Below, piece by piece: positions 1 through 11,272 of a stretch of DNA of 64,000 nucleotides. Both the position numbers and the translations under genes were made by a program. The notes under the pieces are model-generated. The model was not told the origin of the DNA, did no database searches, and saw nothing but the letters and a program-made list of their open reading frames with translations. The stretch is from Nansenia antarctica (taxonomy: Eukaryota > Chordata > Actinopteri > Argentiniformes > Microstomatidae). The stretch is from NCBI GenBank assembly GCA_963989245.1, contig OZ022346.1, forward strand, positions 3,191,462 to 3,255,461, given 5' to 3'. Within the stretch, counting starts at the first letter, position 1, and every line of letters begins with the position of its first letter.

Positions 1-2372
1 GAGAGGGAGGTTTGGGGAGAGAGAGAGGGAGGTTTGGGGAGAGAGAGGGAGGTTTGGGGAGAGAGAGGGGGAGGTTTGGGGAGAGAGAGGGAGGTTTGGG
101 GAGAGAGAGAGAGGTTTGGGGAGAGAGAGGGAGGTTTGGGGAGAGAGAGAGAGGTTTGGGGAGAGAGAGAGAGGTTTGGGGAGAGAGAGGGAGGTTTGGG
201 GAGAGAGGGGGAGGTTTGGGGAGAGAGAGGGAGGTTTGGAGAGAGAGAGGGGGAGGTTTGGAGAGAGAGAGGGAGGTTTGGGGAGAGAGAGGGGAGGTTT
301 GGGAGAGAGAGGGAGGTTTGGAGAGAGAGAGGGAGGTTTGGGGAGAGAGAGAGGGAGGTTTGGGGAGAGAGAGGGAGGTTTGGGGAGAGAGAGGGAGGTT
401 TGGGGAGAGAGAGGGAGGTTTGGGAGAGAGAGAGGGAGGTTTGGAGAGAGAGAGGGAGGTTTGGAGAGAGAGAGGGGAGGTTTGGAGAGAGAGAGGGAGG
501 TTTGGGGAGAGAGAGAGAGGTTTGGGGAGAGAGAGAGGGAGGTTTGGAGAGAGAGAGGGAGGTTTGGAGAGAGAGAGGGAGGTTTGGGGAGAGAGAGAGA
601 GGTTTGGGGAGAGAGAGGGAGGTTTGGGGAGAGAGAGGGAGGTTTGGAGAGAGAGAGGGAGGTTTGGAGAGAGAGAGGGAGGTTTGGGGAGAGAGAGAGA
701 GAGGTTTGGGGAGAGAGAGGGAGGTTTGGGGAGAGAGAGGAGGAGGTTTGGGGAGAGAGAGGGAGGTTTGGGGAGAGAGAGGGGGAGGTTTGGGGAGAGA
801 GGGGAGGTTTGGGGAGAGAGAGGAGGAGGTTTGGGGAGAGAGAGGGAGGTTTGGGGAGAGAGAGGGAGGTTTGGGGAGAGAGGGGGAGGTTTGGAGAGAG
901 AGAGGGAGGTTTGGAGAGAGAGAGAGGGAGGTTTGGAGAGAGAGAGGGAGGTTTGGAGAGAGAGAGGGAGGTTTGGGGAGAGAGAGGGGGAGGTTTGGAG
1001 AGAGAGGGGGAGGTTTGGGGAGAGAGAGAGGGAGGTTTGGAGAGAGAGAGGGAGGTTTGGGGAGAGAGAGGGAGGTTTGGGGAGAGAGGGGGAGGTTTGG
1101 AGAGAGAGAGGGAGAGGTTTGGGGAGAGAGAGAGAGGTTTGGAGAGAGGGGGAGGTTTGGGGAGAGAGAGAGAGGTTTGGGGAGAGAGAGAGGGAGGTTT
1201 GGAGAGAGAGAGAGAGAGGTTTGGAGAGAGAGGGGGAGGTTTGGGGAGAGAGAGAGGGAGGTTTGGGGAGAGGGAGAGGTTTGGGGAGAGAGAGAGGTTT
1301 GGGGAGAGAGAGAGAGGTTTGGGGAGAGAGAGAGGGAGGTTTGGGGAGAGAGAGAGGGAGGTTTGGAGAGAGAGACGGAGGTTTGGGGAGAGAGGGGGAG
1401 GTTTGGGGAGAGAGAGGGAGGTTTGGGGAGAGAGAGGGAGGTTTGGGGAGAGAGAGGGAGGTTTGGGGGAGAGAGAGGGGGAGGTTTGGGGAGAGAGAGA
1501 GGTTTGGGGAGAGAGAGGGGAGGTTTGGGGAGAGAGAGAGAGAGGGAGGTTTGGGGGGAGAGAGGGAGGTTTGGGGAGAGAGAGAGGGAGGTTTGGGGAG
1601 AGAGAGGGAGGTTTGGGGGGAGAGAGGGGGAGGTTTGGAGAGAGAGAGAGGGAGGTTTGGGGAGAGAGAGAGGGAGGTTTGGAGAGAGAGAGGGAGGTTT
1701 GGAGAGAGAGAGGGAGGTTTGGAGAGAGAGAGGGAGGTTTGGAGAGAGAGAGAGGGAGGTTTGGAGAGAGAGAGGGAGGTTTGGAGAGAGAGAGAGGGAG
1801 GTTTGGGGAGAGAGAGAGAGGTTTGGGGAGAGAGAGGGAGGTTTGGAGAGAGAGGGAGGTTTGGGGAGAGAGAGGGAGGTTTGGAGAGAGAGAGAGGGAG
1901 GTTTGGGGGAGAGAGAGAGGGAGGTTTGGAGAGAGAGAGGGAGGTTTGGAGAGAGAGAGGGAGGTTTGGAGAGAGAGAGAGGGAGGTTTGGAGAGAGAGA
2001 GGGAGGTTTGGGGAGAGAGAGGGAGGTTTGGAGAGAGAGAGGGAGGTTTGGGGAGAGAGGGAGGTTTGGGGAGAGAGGGGGGAGGTTTGGGGAGAGAGAG
2101 AGAGGTTTGGGGAGAGAGGGGGAGGTTTGGGGAGAGAGAGAGAGGTTTGGGGAGAGAGAGAGGTTTGGGGAGAGAGAGAGAGAGGTTTGGAGAGAGAGGG
2201 AGGTTTGGAGAGAGAGAGGGAGGTTTGGGGAGAGAGAGGGAGGTTTGGGGAGAGAGAGGGAGGTTTGGGGAGAGAGAGGGAGGTTTGGGGAGAGAGGGGG
2301 AGGTTTGGGGAGAGAGAGAGAGGTTTGGGGAGAGAGAGGGGTGTGTGGGGAGAGAGGGAGAGGTTTGGGGAG
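1..2372. repeat. Purine-rich minisatellite, ~20-bp unit
   Basis: An uninterrupted array runs from the window edge to about 2372. The unit is roughly 20 bp, GGTTTGGGGAGAGAGAGGGA, with variants in the first G/A and in the number of GA dinucleotides; there are on the order of 110-120 units. The + strand is almost pure purine apart from one TTT per unit. All three forward frames stay open through it because the unit contains no TAA, TAG or TGA. The resulting Arg/Glu/Gly-rich reading frames are compositional artefacts, not genes. The array starts before the window, so its full size is unknown. Confidence 0.95.
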
Positions 2373-2935
2373 CACTGTAGCACTGTAAGCTCCTGACGGA
2401 GGCCAGGCTGACTGGATGTTGCCTCATGATGGATTAGCCCGTTTGGTACAATTACAGCTCCCTAATTGTGCTCTGCGTTATTCCTCTTGCTTTCATACGA
2501 ACAGAACGCAGCGCCCACACTTGACATAAAGGACGGCCCGAGGGAGACAGTCACACTGCCACAGAGCTGAACCCTTATGGTATGACAGTATGACAGTATG
2601 ACAGTACCTTACGGTATGACAGTATGCAGGCCTGGGCAGTCCCTTTGTTACTCAGTTCAGGAGCTCATTTGAAATAATAATTTACAAGTTCTGGCAAGTT
2701 GCTCTTAATATTCATGGAGATTGATTACTGTTATTTCTTTCAATATTGGAGTGTCACAAAAATGACGAATATTTCAACAATATTTCAAGAATACTTTCAA
2801 ATTGCATTCCTTTGTGTGAGTACTGTATTTGAATATCTTATACCTTTCAAAAAACAACAATTTGAAAATAATAAAATGTGTATTTGTTTTGTCCAAAATA
2901 TTTGATGAAGAATAATAATAATAATAATAATTAAT
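2373..2935. other. Non-coding spacer
   Basis: No gene is seen. It holds a short imperfect array of TATGACAG at about 2579-2625 and an (AAT)n run near 2908-2930. The rest is AT-rich and looks unique. Confidence 0.5.
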
Positions 2936-3860
2936 TAAATTTATATAGCGCTTTTCCATGGCTCAAAGACGCTGACAATATAGGATACACATATATGGGA
3001 GACACAAAAACAACAAGTAACAACAACGAGTAACATGGAACACAGAGTCAGCGAACGGGGAGGGGGGGGGGGGGGGTATAGAGTCCGGTGTTGGTGTTGC
3101 TGGGAGCCTCGATGGATGTGGGGGCGGCAGAGTGTAGGTGAGACGAGAGAAGGGCAGGGGGAGGTGGGGGCAGGTGGGATGGCCGGGAGTCCAGGGCAAA
3201 ACGACAGGCGGTGCCGCCGTTGCCGTTGTCGTCAGTATTGCCAGCCTGGGACCGAACCCGCGCGGCCGGCCAACCTAGCCGTGCCATGCCAGCGACCAAA
3301 TCGCGCAGCAGTGAGTGAAGGCTGGGAAGGACCGACACTCACCTGCGGAGATGGCAACCCCCGAACCGGGACGGGGGTAGTAGCACAGCACGGCCGGGCC
3401 AGCGATGTCTGAGAGCGGCGCGCAGCGGGTCGGTCGGCAACACAGAGCCGGGGGACAGGAACGGTGAGGCGGTGAGTACTGCAGTCCGGTAGTGAAGGCG
3501 GTGAGTACTGCAGTCCGGTGGTGAAGGCGGTGAATATTGCAGTCCGGTAGTGAAGGCGGTGAGAGGCAGGAGATGGCGGGGTGGAAGGCAGCGGAGGTCG
3601 GCGGGACAGGATACAAAAAAGGATGAGACAGGATACAAAAAGACAGGACAGGATACAAAAAGACAGGACAGGATACAAAAAGACAGGAGACAGGACCGGG
3701 AACAGAAGCGGCAGTCCCAACGCGGACGCCAGCGTGCTCTGAACCCGGAAAGAGAACTACGGGAAACGCAACAGGACAAACAGGACGAACAGGACGAACA
3801 GAATCAGAAACTACAACCAGTTTAGTTAGTCAAAGTAATCAAAGTAAATGACCATTAACA
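2936..3860. repeat. GC-rich interspersed repeat with two internal tandem arrays
   Basis: It opens with TTTATATAGCGCTTTTCC, a motif repeated at about 7158, and becomes GC-rich. A ~30-bp unit containing GAGTACTGCAGTCCGG repeats about 3.5 times at 3461-3560, and a ~15-bp unit GACAGGATACAAAAA repeats at about 3606-3692. Open frames exist on both strands, but they are low-complexity and Pro/Arg-rich with no recognisable domain, so I call no gene. The class is undetermined. Confidence 0.5.
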
Positions 3861-3892
3861 ATTCACAATTTAAACTCCACACAGGAGTTAGA

Positions 3893-4112
3893 GCCGGAGG
3901 TAGAGCCGGCGTCTAATGATCGCAAGGTTGGCAGATCGGTGGTTCGAGCCCCGGCTGGCCACATGTCGAAGTGTCCTTGGGCAAGACACTGAACCCCAAA
4001 TTGCTCCCGATGAGTGGACCGGCGCCTTGCATGGTAACTTGCTGCCATTGGTGTGTGAATGTGTGAGTGAACGGGTGAATGAGAGCCCGTTGTAAAGCGC
4101 AGTCTGTTTACA
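3893..4112 (+). repeat. tRNA-derived SINE, copy A
   Basis: The head carries CGTCTAATGATCGCAAGG followed by a tRNA-like B box (GGTTCGAGCCCC). The body CATGTCGAAGTGTCCTTGGG is shared with the minus-strand copies at 20,943-21,186 and 54,863-55,106 and with the truncated head at 10,655. The tail ends near a GTTGTAAAGCGC motif. The A-box part of the head is degenerate here. This is a dispersed SINE and not a tRNA gene, because no cloverleaf is completed. Confidence 0.8.
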
Positions 4113-4349
4113 ACAACATCATGGCTATCTACAGACGGGTAGTTGCGGAGGAAAATGTGTACCTCCCATATGCTGAGATAAGCAGAACATTGTCAAAGTT
4201 GTCATAAAAACAACTGAAATTCTAAAGTTGTTTACTTTGTCTACTGTATGTTGTATGTATCGTCTCTGTTGCACTTGAAGCATGAAAGTACCATGCCCAA
4301 GACAAATTTCCCCTCGGGGACAATAAAGTATAATCAATCAATCAATAAT
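4113..4349 (+). repeat. LINE-type 3' tail fragment
   Basis: This stretch ends in ATTTCCCCTCGGGGACAATA followed by AAGTATA and (ATCA)n. That is the usual form of fish non-LTR retrotransposon 3' ends: a short hairpin, AATAAA and a simple-sequence tail. No coding part is visible. Confidence 0.55.
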
Positions 4350-4470
4350 CTGCCAGGCCTGTACTGTAACCATGGTGATGCTCTGCCAGGCCTGTACTGT
4401 AACCATGGTGATGCTCTGCCAGGCCTGTACTGTAACCATGGTGATGCTCTGCCAGGCCTGTATTACAGCA
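4350..4470. repeat. 33-bp tandem repeat
   Basis: A 33-bp unit beginning CTGCCAGGCCTGTACTG starts at 4350, 4383, 4416 and 4449. The first three units are essentially identical. Confidence 0.9.
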
Positions 4471-4584
4471 ATCTTCAGTTGTTGTTTGTTTTGCCTCTTC
4501 AGCACATTAAATGCTGTTCAATAGGATTTAAATCCTGGTTGACCTGGCCCGTCAACAACCTTCCACATGATGATGCTGGATAAA

Positions 4585-4865
4585 GGTCTAGTTGCTATGG
4601 CAGTATGCTGAGTAATGGTCTAGTTGCTATGGCAGTATGCTGAGTAATGGTCTAGTTGCTATGGCAGCATGCTGAATAATGGTCTAGTTGCCATGGCAGT
4701 ATGCTGAACAATGGTCTAGTTGCCATGGCAGCATGCTGAATAATGGTCTAGTTGCCATGGCAGTATGCTGAACAATGGTCTAGTTGCCATGGCAGCATGC
4801 TGGATAATGGTCTAGTTGCCATGGCAGTATGCTGAACAATGGTCTAGTTGCCATGGCAGCATGTC
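4585..4865. repeat. 32-bp tandem repeat, about 9 units
   Basis: A 32-bp unit starting GGTCTAGTTGC(C/T)ATGGCAG runs for about nine units. Later units alternate between ...CAGTATGCTGAACAAT and ...CAGCATGCTGAATAAT. This gives a higher-order period of two and suggests duplication of dimers. Confidence 0.9.
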
Positions 4866-5554
4866 TGTGATCATTGTCCTGCTGTATGATCATGGGCAGA
4901 TCCCAGGGATGGCAGGGAAAAGCCTTGAGTTCTAAACTGCTGAGTAAAGAAGTTTACACCAACTAAGAGAAATATAATTAACTTTAAACATCAATTTTTG
5001 GGGGGATAGTGTAAATATTATAATTCCAAACTAATTGTGGGTTTGTGAATGAGTGGGGTAGTGGTGTGGGGCTAGGCTAAGGGGTGTAGGATAGTTACAT
5101 GTGTAATAACAATTTCAAAAGTAATTGTGGGTGGGTGAATAGGGGGTGTGTGCGGCTAAGGAGCATCGGATAGTTAAAACTTGAATGATGGTTTATGTTT
5201 GACCCTCCGCCTGCAGCCCGCCCCAAAAATCCTTTGCAAACATCCTAGAACTGCCCCTGTGTGTGATGAAGGGCTGTCAGTGAGTCTGGAGGCGTTTGTT
5301 TGTCCTTGGACGTCTCTGGACACCTTAGACAGATGAAATGGAGGGGTATACTGTGTAGGGATACAGGTATACAGGTATACTGTGTCTATTGTATATAACA
5401 CTGTGTATATTGGGCAGTTCCTTTTCTCTCCACGCTTCACTCTTGCCGTCACTCTGGTACAGGTTTATTTGCAGGATCGTAGCTTTTTTAGCAAACCGTA
5501 ACCTGGACATCCTGTTGTTGTGGCTAGCTAGTGGTTTGCACCTTGTAGTGTATC
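4866..5554. other. Non-coding spacer
   Basis: I see no gene or clear repeat family. A diverged ~120-bp segment with TAATTGTGGGT and GGATAGTTA occurs twice, near 5025 and 5110. Confidence 0.4.
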
Positions 5555-5820
5555 CAGGGTTCCTACAAGTTTCAACAAGTCAAATTTAAGACCTTTTTAG
5601 ACCTTTTTTTTACCTCTTTGGATAGAATTTTAGACCTATTCGCAACACTATGATAGCTTTTTGTCATCCTCGAGGTGATGAAATTAGGGACAAAAAAGGA
5701 AGCGACCTAGCACCTCATTTTTAGACCGAATAACTGACATTTGAGACCTTTTTAGGTCTTATAGATTGGATTGCTGGATTTTAGACTTCAAGGCTTTTTA
5801 ATTCCAGCGCGGGAACCCTG
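5555..5820. mobile_element. hAT-like MITE, 266 bp
   Basis: It begins CAGGGTTCC and ends GGAACCCTG, a perfect terminal inverted repeat, and is flanked on both sides by GTATC (5550-5554 and 5821-5825). The interior repeats AGACCTTTTTAGACC-like stretches. The CAGGG ends fit the hAT superfamily; the observed 5-bp flank repeat is shorter than the usual 8-bp hAT duplication, so the class is inferred. It is non-coding. Confidence 0.75.
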
Positions 5821-6385
5821 GTATCCTCTGCAGCTCTGCTGGTGGAGTCTTCAGCGGGTGGTAGTCTCTCTCTCTCTCTTTAGTTTTTTTTCTTAATTCT
5901 AGCATTCTTCAGTCATTCCCTGTAGAGGTCTTCCTTGGCCTACCCATCTGCCATTTCTGGGCTCACCAGCGCTTTTATTTGAATGATGTTCCTAACTGTT
6001 GATTCTGGTTTAAGATGTTGGTTATGTTTCTGATTTCAGCCTTATACTGGCTTCCCTGACGTTCATTGACATCTCTTTGGTCCTCATGTTGACAGACACC
6101 AATAGCCAATAGCAGACTCCAAAGGCAAACACGAAGCCAAGAATCAACACATTGAGAGCTCTCTTATGACTACAACCATTATCTGACGGAACATTCCTAA
6201 CGAACCAGAAACACCTGTCAAGCCAATTGTTCCATCACATTTGGGGACACTGAAACAGGGTTGACTATAGATAAAACTATTTCTGAATGAAATCAATATG
6301 TACACAAAATAAAAGCTGAGAAACTCTACTTTAACCTCATTGTAATTATTGGAGTGTAGAGCCAAATACAGTACATAGAGAAATG
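5821..6385. other. Non-coding spacer
   Basis: No supported gene. A minor CT run lies near 5865. Short open frames show no family signature. Confidence 0.4.
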
Positions 6386-6980
6386 CGCTACAGAGAGTCG
6401 TGAGAACAGCCCAGAAGATCACCGGCGCCCCCCTCCCCTCTCTGGAAGAGCTGTACAACACACGCTGTCTCAGGAAGGCCTCCAAGATCTCCAGGGACCC
6501 AACCCACCCTGGGTACGAACACTTTACCCGGCTGCCCTCGAAAAGGCGGTTCAGGACCATGGCCACAAGGACAAACAGACTGAAGAACAGCTTCTACCCC
6601 AGGGCCGTCCAGGCCCTGAACACAGCAAAGACCTAGGTTCTGGGCCCTGGACAGTCTGGACGGATTGATGGCAGCTGTTGGACTGAAAAAATCAGGTGTA
6701 GTGCTGAGGCACAAATATGTACATTTCAAGCCTGCAAACTGCGACACTTTAAATAAATGTGCAATAACACTATGTGCAATATGACAACCCTAGTCGTCTA
6801 TCTGTACAGTATAGTATAGTGGATAGTGTACATAGCCTTTATTTATGTAAACCAGCTCCTTCCCTTCTTGTGTTTTTTTTAAAGTTTTTTTTTCACACCA
6901 GGGGAGCCACCCCTCCTAAATTTCGTTGTTTGGTACCTGTACTGTAGCAATGACAATAAAGACCATTCATTCATTCAAAT
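6386..6980 (+). mobile_element. 5'-truncated LINE: reverse transcriptase C-terminus and 3' UTR
   Basis: An open frame to the stop at 6634-6636 encodes the end of a non-LTR retrotransposon polyprotein. It shows the ITGAPLPSLEELY...RC block, then DPTHPG, LPS(K/G)RRFR and a terminal KNSFYPRAVQALN block, all typical of the region after the RT domain in L2/Rex1-type fish LINEs (family knowledge). About 340 bp of 3' UTR follows, ending AATAAAGACC and (ATTC)n. The same 3' UTR occurs in reverse at 9507-9905, split around 25,246-25,282 and 31,023-31,312, and twice inside the 44,360-49,520 element. The insertion lacks the endonuclease and catalytic RT parts. Confidence 0.85.
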
Positions 6981-7021
6981 ACAAAGAGGAATAAATGCGT
7001 CTCTGTCCCAGTAAGTACGCA

Positions 7022-7902
7022 GGACACTGTATTTGGTTCCTTACCCTGAAAGGAGTCTGTGGATTCCAACCCACATTTTGTTTTCTGCTTATCTGGGCAC
7101 TGTAACTAACAGCTGTTAGCATTTATAATAATAATTATTATAATAAGACATTGGACTTATATAGCGCTTTTCTAGACACAAAGACGCTTTGCAAACTGAA
7201 AAGATTGAGTAGTAATAATAAAAAGAAACAAAAGATCAATAAAAGAAAGTATAGGGGTCTAATTAATTTTTAGATTACTAATCTAAGTCTAAAAGTGTCT
7301 TTGTAGGACAATCTACTCTGTATACTGCAATTAGGCTACACCAAGATTGCGGGCGGAGAAGCGGCGAACAAGCAACGCCAGTGTCCTCTACCAACACCAA
7401 TGCAAGTCAATGGACCCTAATTAAGCATGTTTGAAATGTCATGCCCATGATCATCTCAAAGTAATTTCAATCCCATAATTGAGTCTCTTCATAGAATTTG
7501 AGATGATTTTGGGATTTCCCCCCACTGACCCCACTGACATGTCCCACGGGAGAAGCCTTATCACAGGACCTACGAGTTCAGCCAATTATGGTGGGTAATT
7601 TGAGGTGGATTGTTTATGAACATGGCAGATTCACACGGGATTAAGAGCACAGGTGACCTCGGTAATTATTACAAATTACCAGAGGTCCCCAGATAATAGT
7701 AATTCCGGCCGAATAGGGCTTTAGGGTCCATTGACTGGCATTGGGTTTTGACAAAAGAAAATGCTAACAATTAGCTGTTATTTACAGTACCCAGATAAAC
7801 AGAACCAAAGAGTGTAGACTGAAGTGTGTGTTTTCCCAAAGACTCATATCAGAGTAAGGAACCAAATATGTGATTTTGTCATTTGGGTGAATTATCCCTT
7901 TA
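7022..7902. mobile_element. DNA transposon remnant with long inverted repeats
   Basis: About 110 bp at 7022-7130 is the imperfect reverse complement of about 7764-7880; shared blocks include ATTTGGTTCCTTAC, TTATCTGGG(C/T)ACTGTAA and TTAGCATT. The right end continues to GGGTGAATTATCCCTTTAA, a terminus seen in many fish DNA transposons. The left end lacks this terminal block and is truncated. No transposase frame lies between, so it is a non-autonomous fold-back-like element. Confidence 0.7.
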
Positions 7903-8107
7903 AAACAAAAGTAAAATCCTGCTGCAATTCGATAAGTGGAAACTAAAAACATGAGTCCCTGTTCCAGTGAGGTTATGTGACGTTTCTGACAGGTGTAGAC
8001 ACAGAACCATGCCTTCAGAGGCAGTGTGTTCAGTGTGGTCACGTTCAAATTGCTGAAAAAGCAAACAGCTAAATAGCAAGGGAACAGGAAATCCAGACAT
8101 AATGTTT

Positions 8108-8520
8108 GGGAGGCAAGGCAAGGCAAGTTTATTTGTACAGCACATTTCATACAACAGGGTCAATTCAAAGTGCTTTACATACATTATTTAAAAATACAGC
8201 AAGAGCAGCATAGTAAGAAAATAAAAGTTACAATGAATAAAAGCAAATATAAGAAGTAAATAGATAAAACATTTAATAAGACAAAAGTAATTTAAAAAGA
8301 CATTGATAGAAGTGTTTGTGTTTAATCAGAACTGGTGCAAAACATGAAGGTTTTTTGCTTAGATTTAAATATTTTAAGGGTTTGGGGCTGTTTGATTTCT
8401 TCAGGGAGTTTGTTCCAGGAGCATGCAGCAGCGTGACTGAAAGCTGCTGCATCGTGCTTTGTTTTTACTCTGGGAATGATTAGCTGATTAGTCTCAGCTG
8501 ACCTTATAGGGACCTTGCGG
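8108..8520. repeat. Interspersed repeat, class unknown
   Basis: It starts GGCAAGGCAAGGCAAG, then has a TTTGTACAGCACATTTCATA-type motif and a TTGTTCCAGGAGCATGCAG motif. A related layout (TTGTATAGCGCATTTC near 42,500 and a GGAGCATGC motif near 43,230) occurs in the 42,473-43,405 insertion. It is non-coding. Confidence 0.55.
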
Positions 8521-9465
8521 GAATATAGGGTGGGAGGAGATCTGATATGGATTTTGGTCCAGGGAGGGCTTTCTCTTCAACACCCAGGCAACAATGTGGA
8601 CAACTAAATGAAACGTGACACATCGAACAGCACAAAGGAAGGTCCCAGACCAGCACAGACCAGCACAGAGCAGCAGGTACAGGTTTGATGACACATGATC
8701 AGATCCTGAAGTCTTGTCATGTAGAAACACAAGCTGAGGCGCCCAGACACTCACGCATGGACGCGTTGAAGCATCGCAACTGGTCATGAGGAGAGGTGAC
8801 ATCCGCCCTGGACGTCTCAGCAACAAGTGTTAACAGAGCCCAGAGTGAAGACAGGCCTATCTCTGTTCCCCTGCCTCCTCACCCTGCCTCCACACCCTGC
8901 CTCCTCACCCGGCGTCGGCCGCCATTAATCACTGCCTCGGCCTTCTCAGGAGCCAGTGACACGCTGGGCCTCCAGTTGTCATCCAGGCCGTACGTTATGC
9001 CAGTTAAAGCTGTTTTTTATTAGCGGGAAGACAGATTGGTTTTTAACTGTTTTATATTTTCTTCTCACGTGGGAAAGCCGGAGATGGATGGTGGGAAGCA
9101 CTGTTTGGTTGATCAGAAGCGAGCTGGAGCAGGCTTTAATTGACAGGCTTTAATTGACAGGCTTTAATTGACAGGCTTTAATTGCGTTTAATTTATTTTA
9201 ATTAGGGGGCTTGCTACAGCAAGTCCAGTTATTGTTATTGCTCATACTATCATTCTTATTATTCCAATTCTTCTATTTTTTTCCCCCAGAGCTGCTAGGA
9301 ATAATGTAGCTTTAGCCTAGGAACGGTGTGGTGCTGTTGCTGCTTCTGTCAGAGTGTGAGTTATACAATGACAATCAGGGATTTTTTCTCCAGGGCTTTA
9401 AGGGAACACAGAACTTTCTTGCTTTGTTTCCCCTTTGGCCTTCAGAATGACGTTAATATTCGTAT
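8521..9465. other. Non-coding spacer with a short tandem array
   Basis: A TTGACAGGCTTTAA-type unit repeats four times at about 9128-9190. I see no gene. Short open frames on either strand carry no recognisable domain. Confidence 0.45.
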
Positions 9466-9905
9466 GTTGTCAAGACACATCAGAATTAGAATCAGAATCG
9501 CTTTTGAATGAATGAATGAATGGTCTTTATTGTCATTGCTATAGTACAGGTACCAAACAACGAAATTTAGGAGGGGTGGCTCCCCTGGTGCTAGGAAAGA
9601 AAAAAGAAAAAAGAAAAAAAAACACAAGAAGGGAAGGAGCTGGTTTTCATAAATAAAGGCTATGTACACTATCCACTATACTATACTGTACAGATAGACT
9701 ACTAGGGTTGTCATATTGCACATAGTGTTATTGCACATTCATTTGAAGTGTCGCAGTCATTTGAAGTGTCGCAGTTTGCAGGCTAGAAATGTACATATTT
9801 GTGCCTCAGCACTACACCTGATTTTTTCAGTCCAGCAGCTGCCATCAATCCGTCCAGACTGTCCAGGGCCCAGAACCTAGGTCTTTGCTGTGTTCAGGGC
9901 CTGGA
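9466..9905 (-). mobile_element. LINE 3' UTR fragment, inverted
   Basis: From (GAATGAAT)n at 9507 onward this is the reverse complement of the LINE 3' UTR at 6590-6980, including CCTAGGTCTTTGCTGTGTTC at the far end. An 18-bp segment TCATTTGAAGTGTCGCAG is duplicated in tandem at about 9739-9776. The preceding 9466-9506 (AGAATTAGAATCAGAATCGC) is another LINE tail, also found at 37,280. Confidence 0.85.
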
Positions 9906-10135
9906 TGGGGCTCATCTGGGGCTTTATCATCTGGGGCTCAGTCACAAGTAAAATAAACGGCGAGTGCTGCCCGAGTGTATGGATGGTGTTCTACCAGGAA
10001 AGCAAAACAAGAGGCGTTGACAGAAAACCGCCTCCATCTTCATGTAAGTGATCCCCAGGTGACGGGGCGCCATGACATCATGACTCTGTAGGCTCGAAGA
10101 TAAAGTGTAGCCAGCCCACTGGTTCAGTGCCTGGC

Positions 10136-10273
<138 letters not shown>

Positions 10274-10436
10274 CTACAGACACAGAGAATCTGGATACTG
10301 TTTTGAGAAAAAATAAAGTAAAGTTAAACCAGGTTTACCAGATTGCATTAACTAATGTGTTGTTGCTGGGTTAGGTCCAATTCTAAAACCAAACCACATC
10401 AGGAGTCCCCAACCACATAAGTCATGTCCTGAGTAG

Positions 10437-10512
10437 CCGTGGTGGAAGTGATAGTGTGATGGAAGTGATAGTGTGATGGAAGTGATAGTGTGATGGAAGT
10501 GATAGTGTGATG
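10437..10512. repeat. 17-bp tandem repeat
   Basis: The unit GGAAGTGATAGTGTGAT repeats 4-5 times. Confidence 0.9.
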
Positions 10513-10654
10513 GCAGGATTAGGAATATGTTTAACTTGGACACACAGGCCTCTGAAGTGTTTGGCTTGTTTTGCTGGGAACTTGATAACTGGAGAGAACA
10601 GAGGCAGTGGGAATTGCTTAATTAAAGAAAAACTGAAAGCATGTAGTAAGTAAG

Positions 10655-10722
10655 GGGCAGCTGTGGCGCAGGAGGTAGGCCCGCCGTCTAATGATCGCAA
10701 GGTTGGCAGATCGGTGGTTCAA
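10655..10722 (+). repeat. Truncated SINE head
   Basis: GGGGCAGCTGTGGCGCAGGA, then GGTAGGCC, then CGTCTAATGATCGC and GGTGGTTCAAGG match the tRNA-like head of the SINE at 20,943-21,186 (reverse). The body is missing, so only about 70 bp survives. Confidence 0.75.
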
Positions 10723-10815
10723 GGTTCTAGTGTAGATTCTAGATTCTTAAATCCACTGTATACAACAGTCTTAGATTTTTAAAAAAAACAAAATGTAGAA
10801 CTCTGGATTGAAAAT

Positions 10816-11092
10816 GAACATGAAGTATTACATTATCTGTCAAGTATTACATTATCAGTAAAAAAAAAAAAAGACCCACCTGAAAGTGTAATAAATTCCC
10901 AATAATGTAATAAGGTATTACATTATCAGTAAAAATGTTATTACAATATCAGTCAGGTTATTTTATTACATTATTGGTCAATTATTACATTATTGGGTTT
11001 TATTACATTTTCGATGGAGTTAAGTGGACATTTTATTACATTATCAGGTGTTATTACATTATCAGGAAATTATTACATTATAGGGTGCTACA
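10816..11092. repeat. Cluster of ATTACATTAT motifs
   Basis: At least ten copies of (T)ATTACATTAT occur, several followed by CAG or TCAG, in both perfect and variant form, spaced irregularly. It lies just upstream of the MULE-type gene and just before AAAGGGGAACTATTATGC, a string like some fish transposon termini. It may be a subterminal transposase-binding region, but I see no matching right end. Confidence 0.5.
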
Positions 11093-11272
11093 TGCCCCAC
11101 TCAAATTTTAAAGGGGAACTATTATGCAAAATGCACTTTTACAGTTATGTACCTACATATTTGTCTTTGTTGGTTTGTGATGGTTGATTTACTAACCTTA
11201 CATTTAATGTGTTTAAACAGCAACTTGTCCCCTGAGGGGTACTGCCATAATATCTGCTCATATACTCCACAG

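Noticed and set aside
12..2396. Three overlapping reading frames of more than 750 codons, Arg/Glu/Gly-rich
   Set aside because: They are the translation of one minisatellite in all forward frames; no stop codon fits the unit. There is no start context, domain or splice signal.
3035..3779. Several open frames on both strands in the GC-rich 3.0-3.8 kb block
   Set aside because: GC-rich and tandem-repeated DNA gives long open frames by chance; they overlap on both strands and show no domain.
3893..4112. Possible tRNA gene
   Set aside because: Only B-box-like promoter elements are present; the SINE body, multiple dispersed copies and lack of a full cloverleaf show a tRNA-derived SINE.
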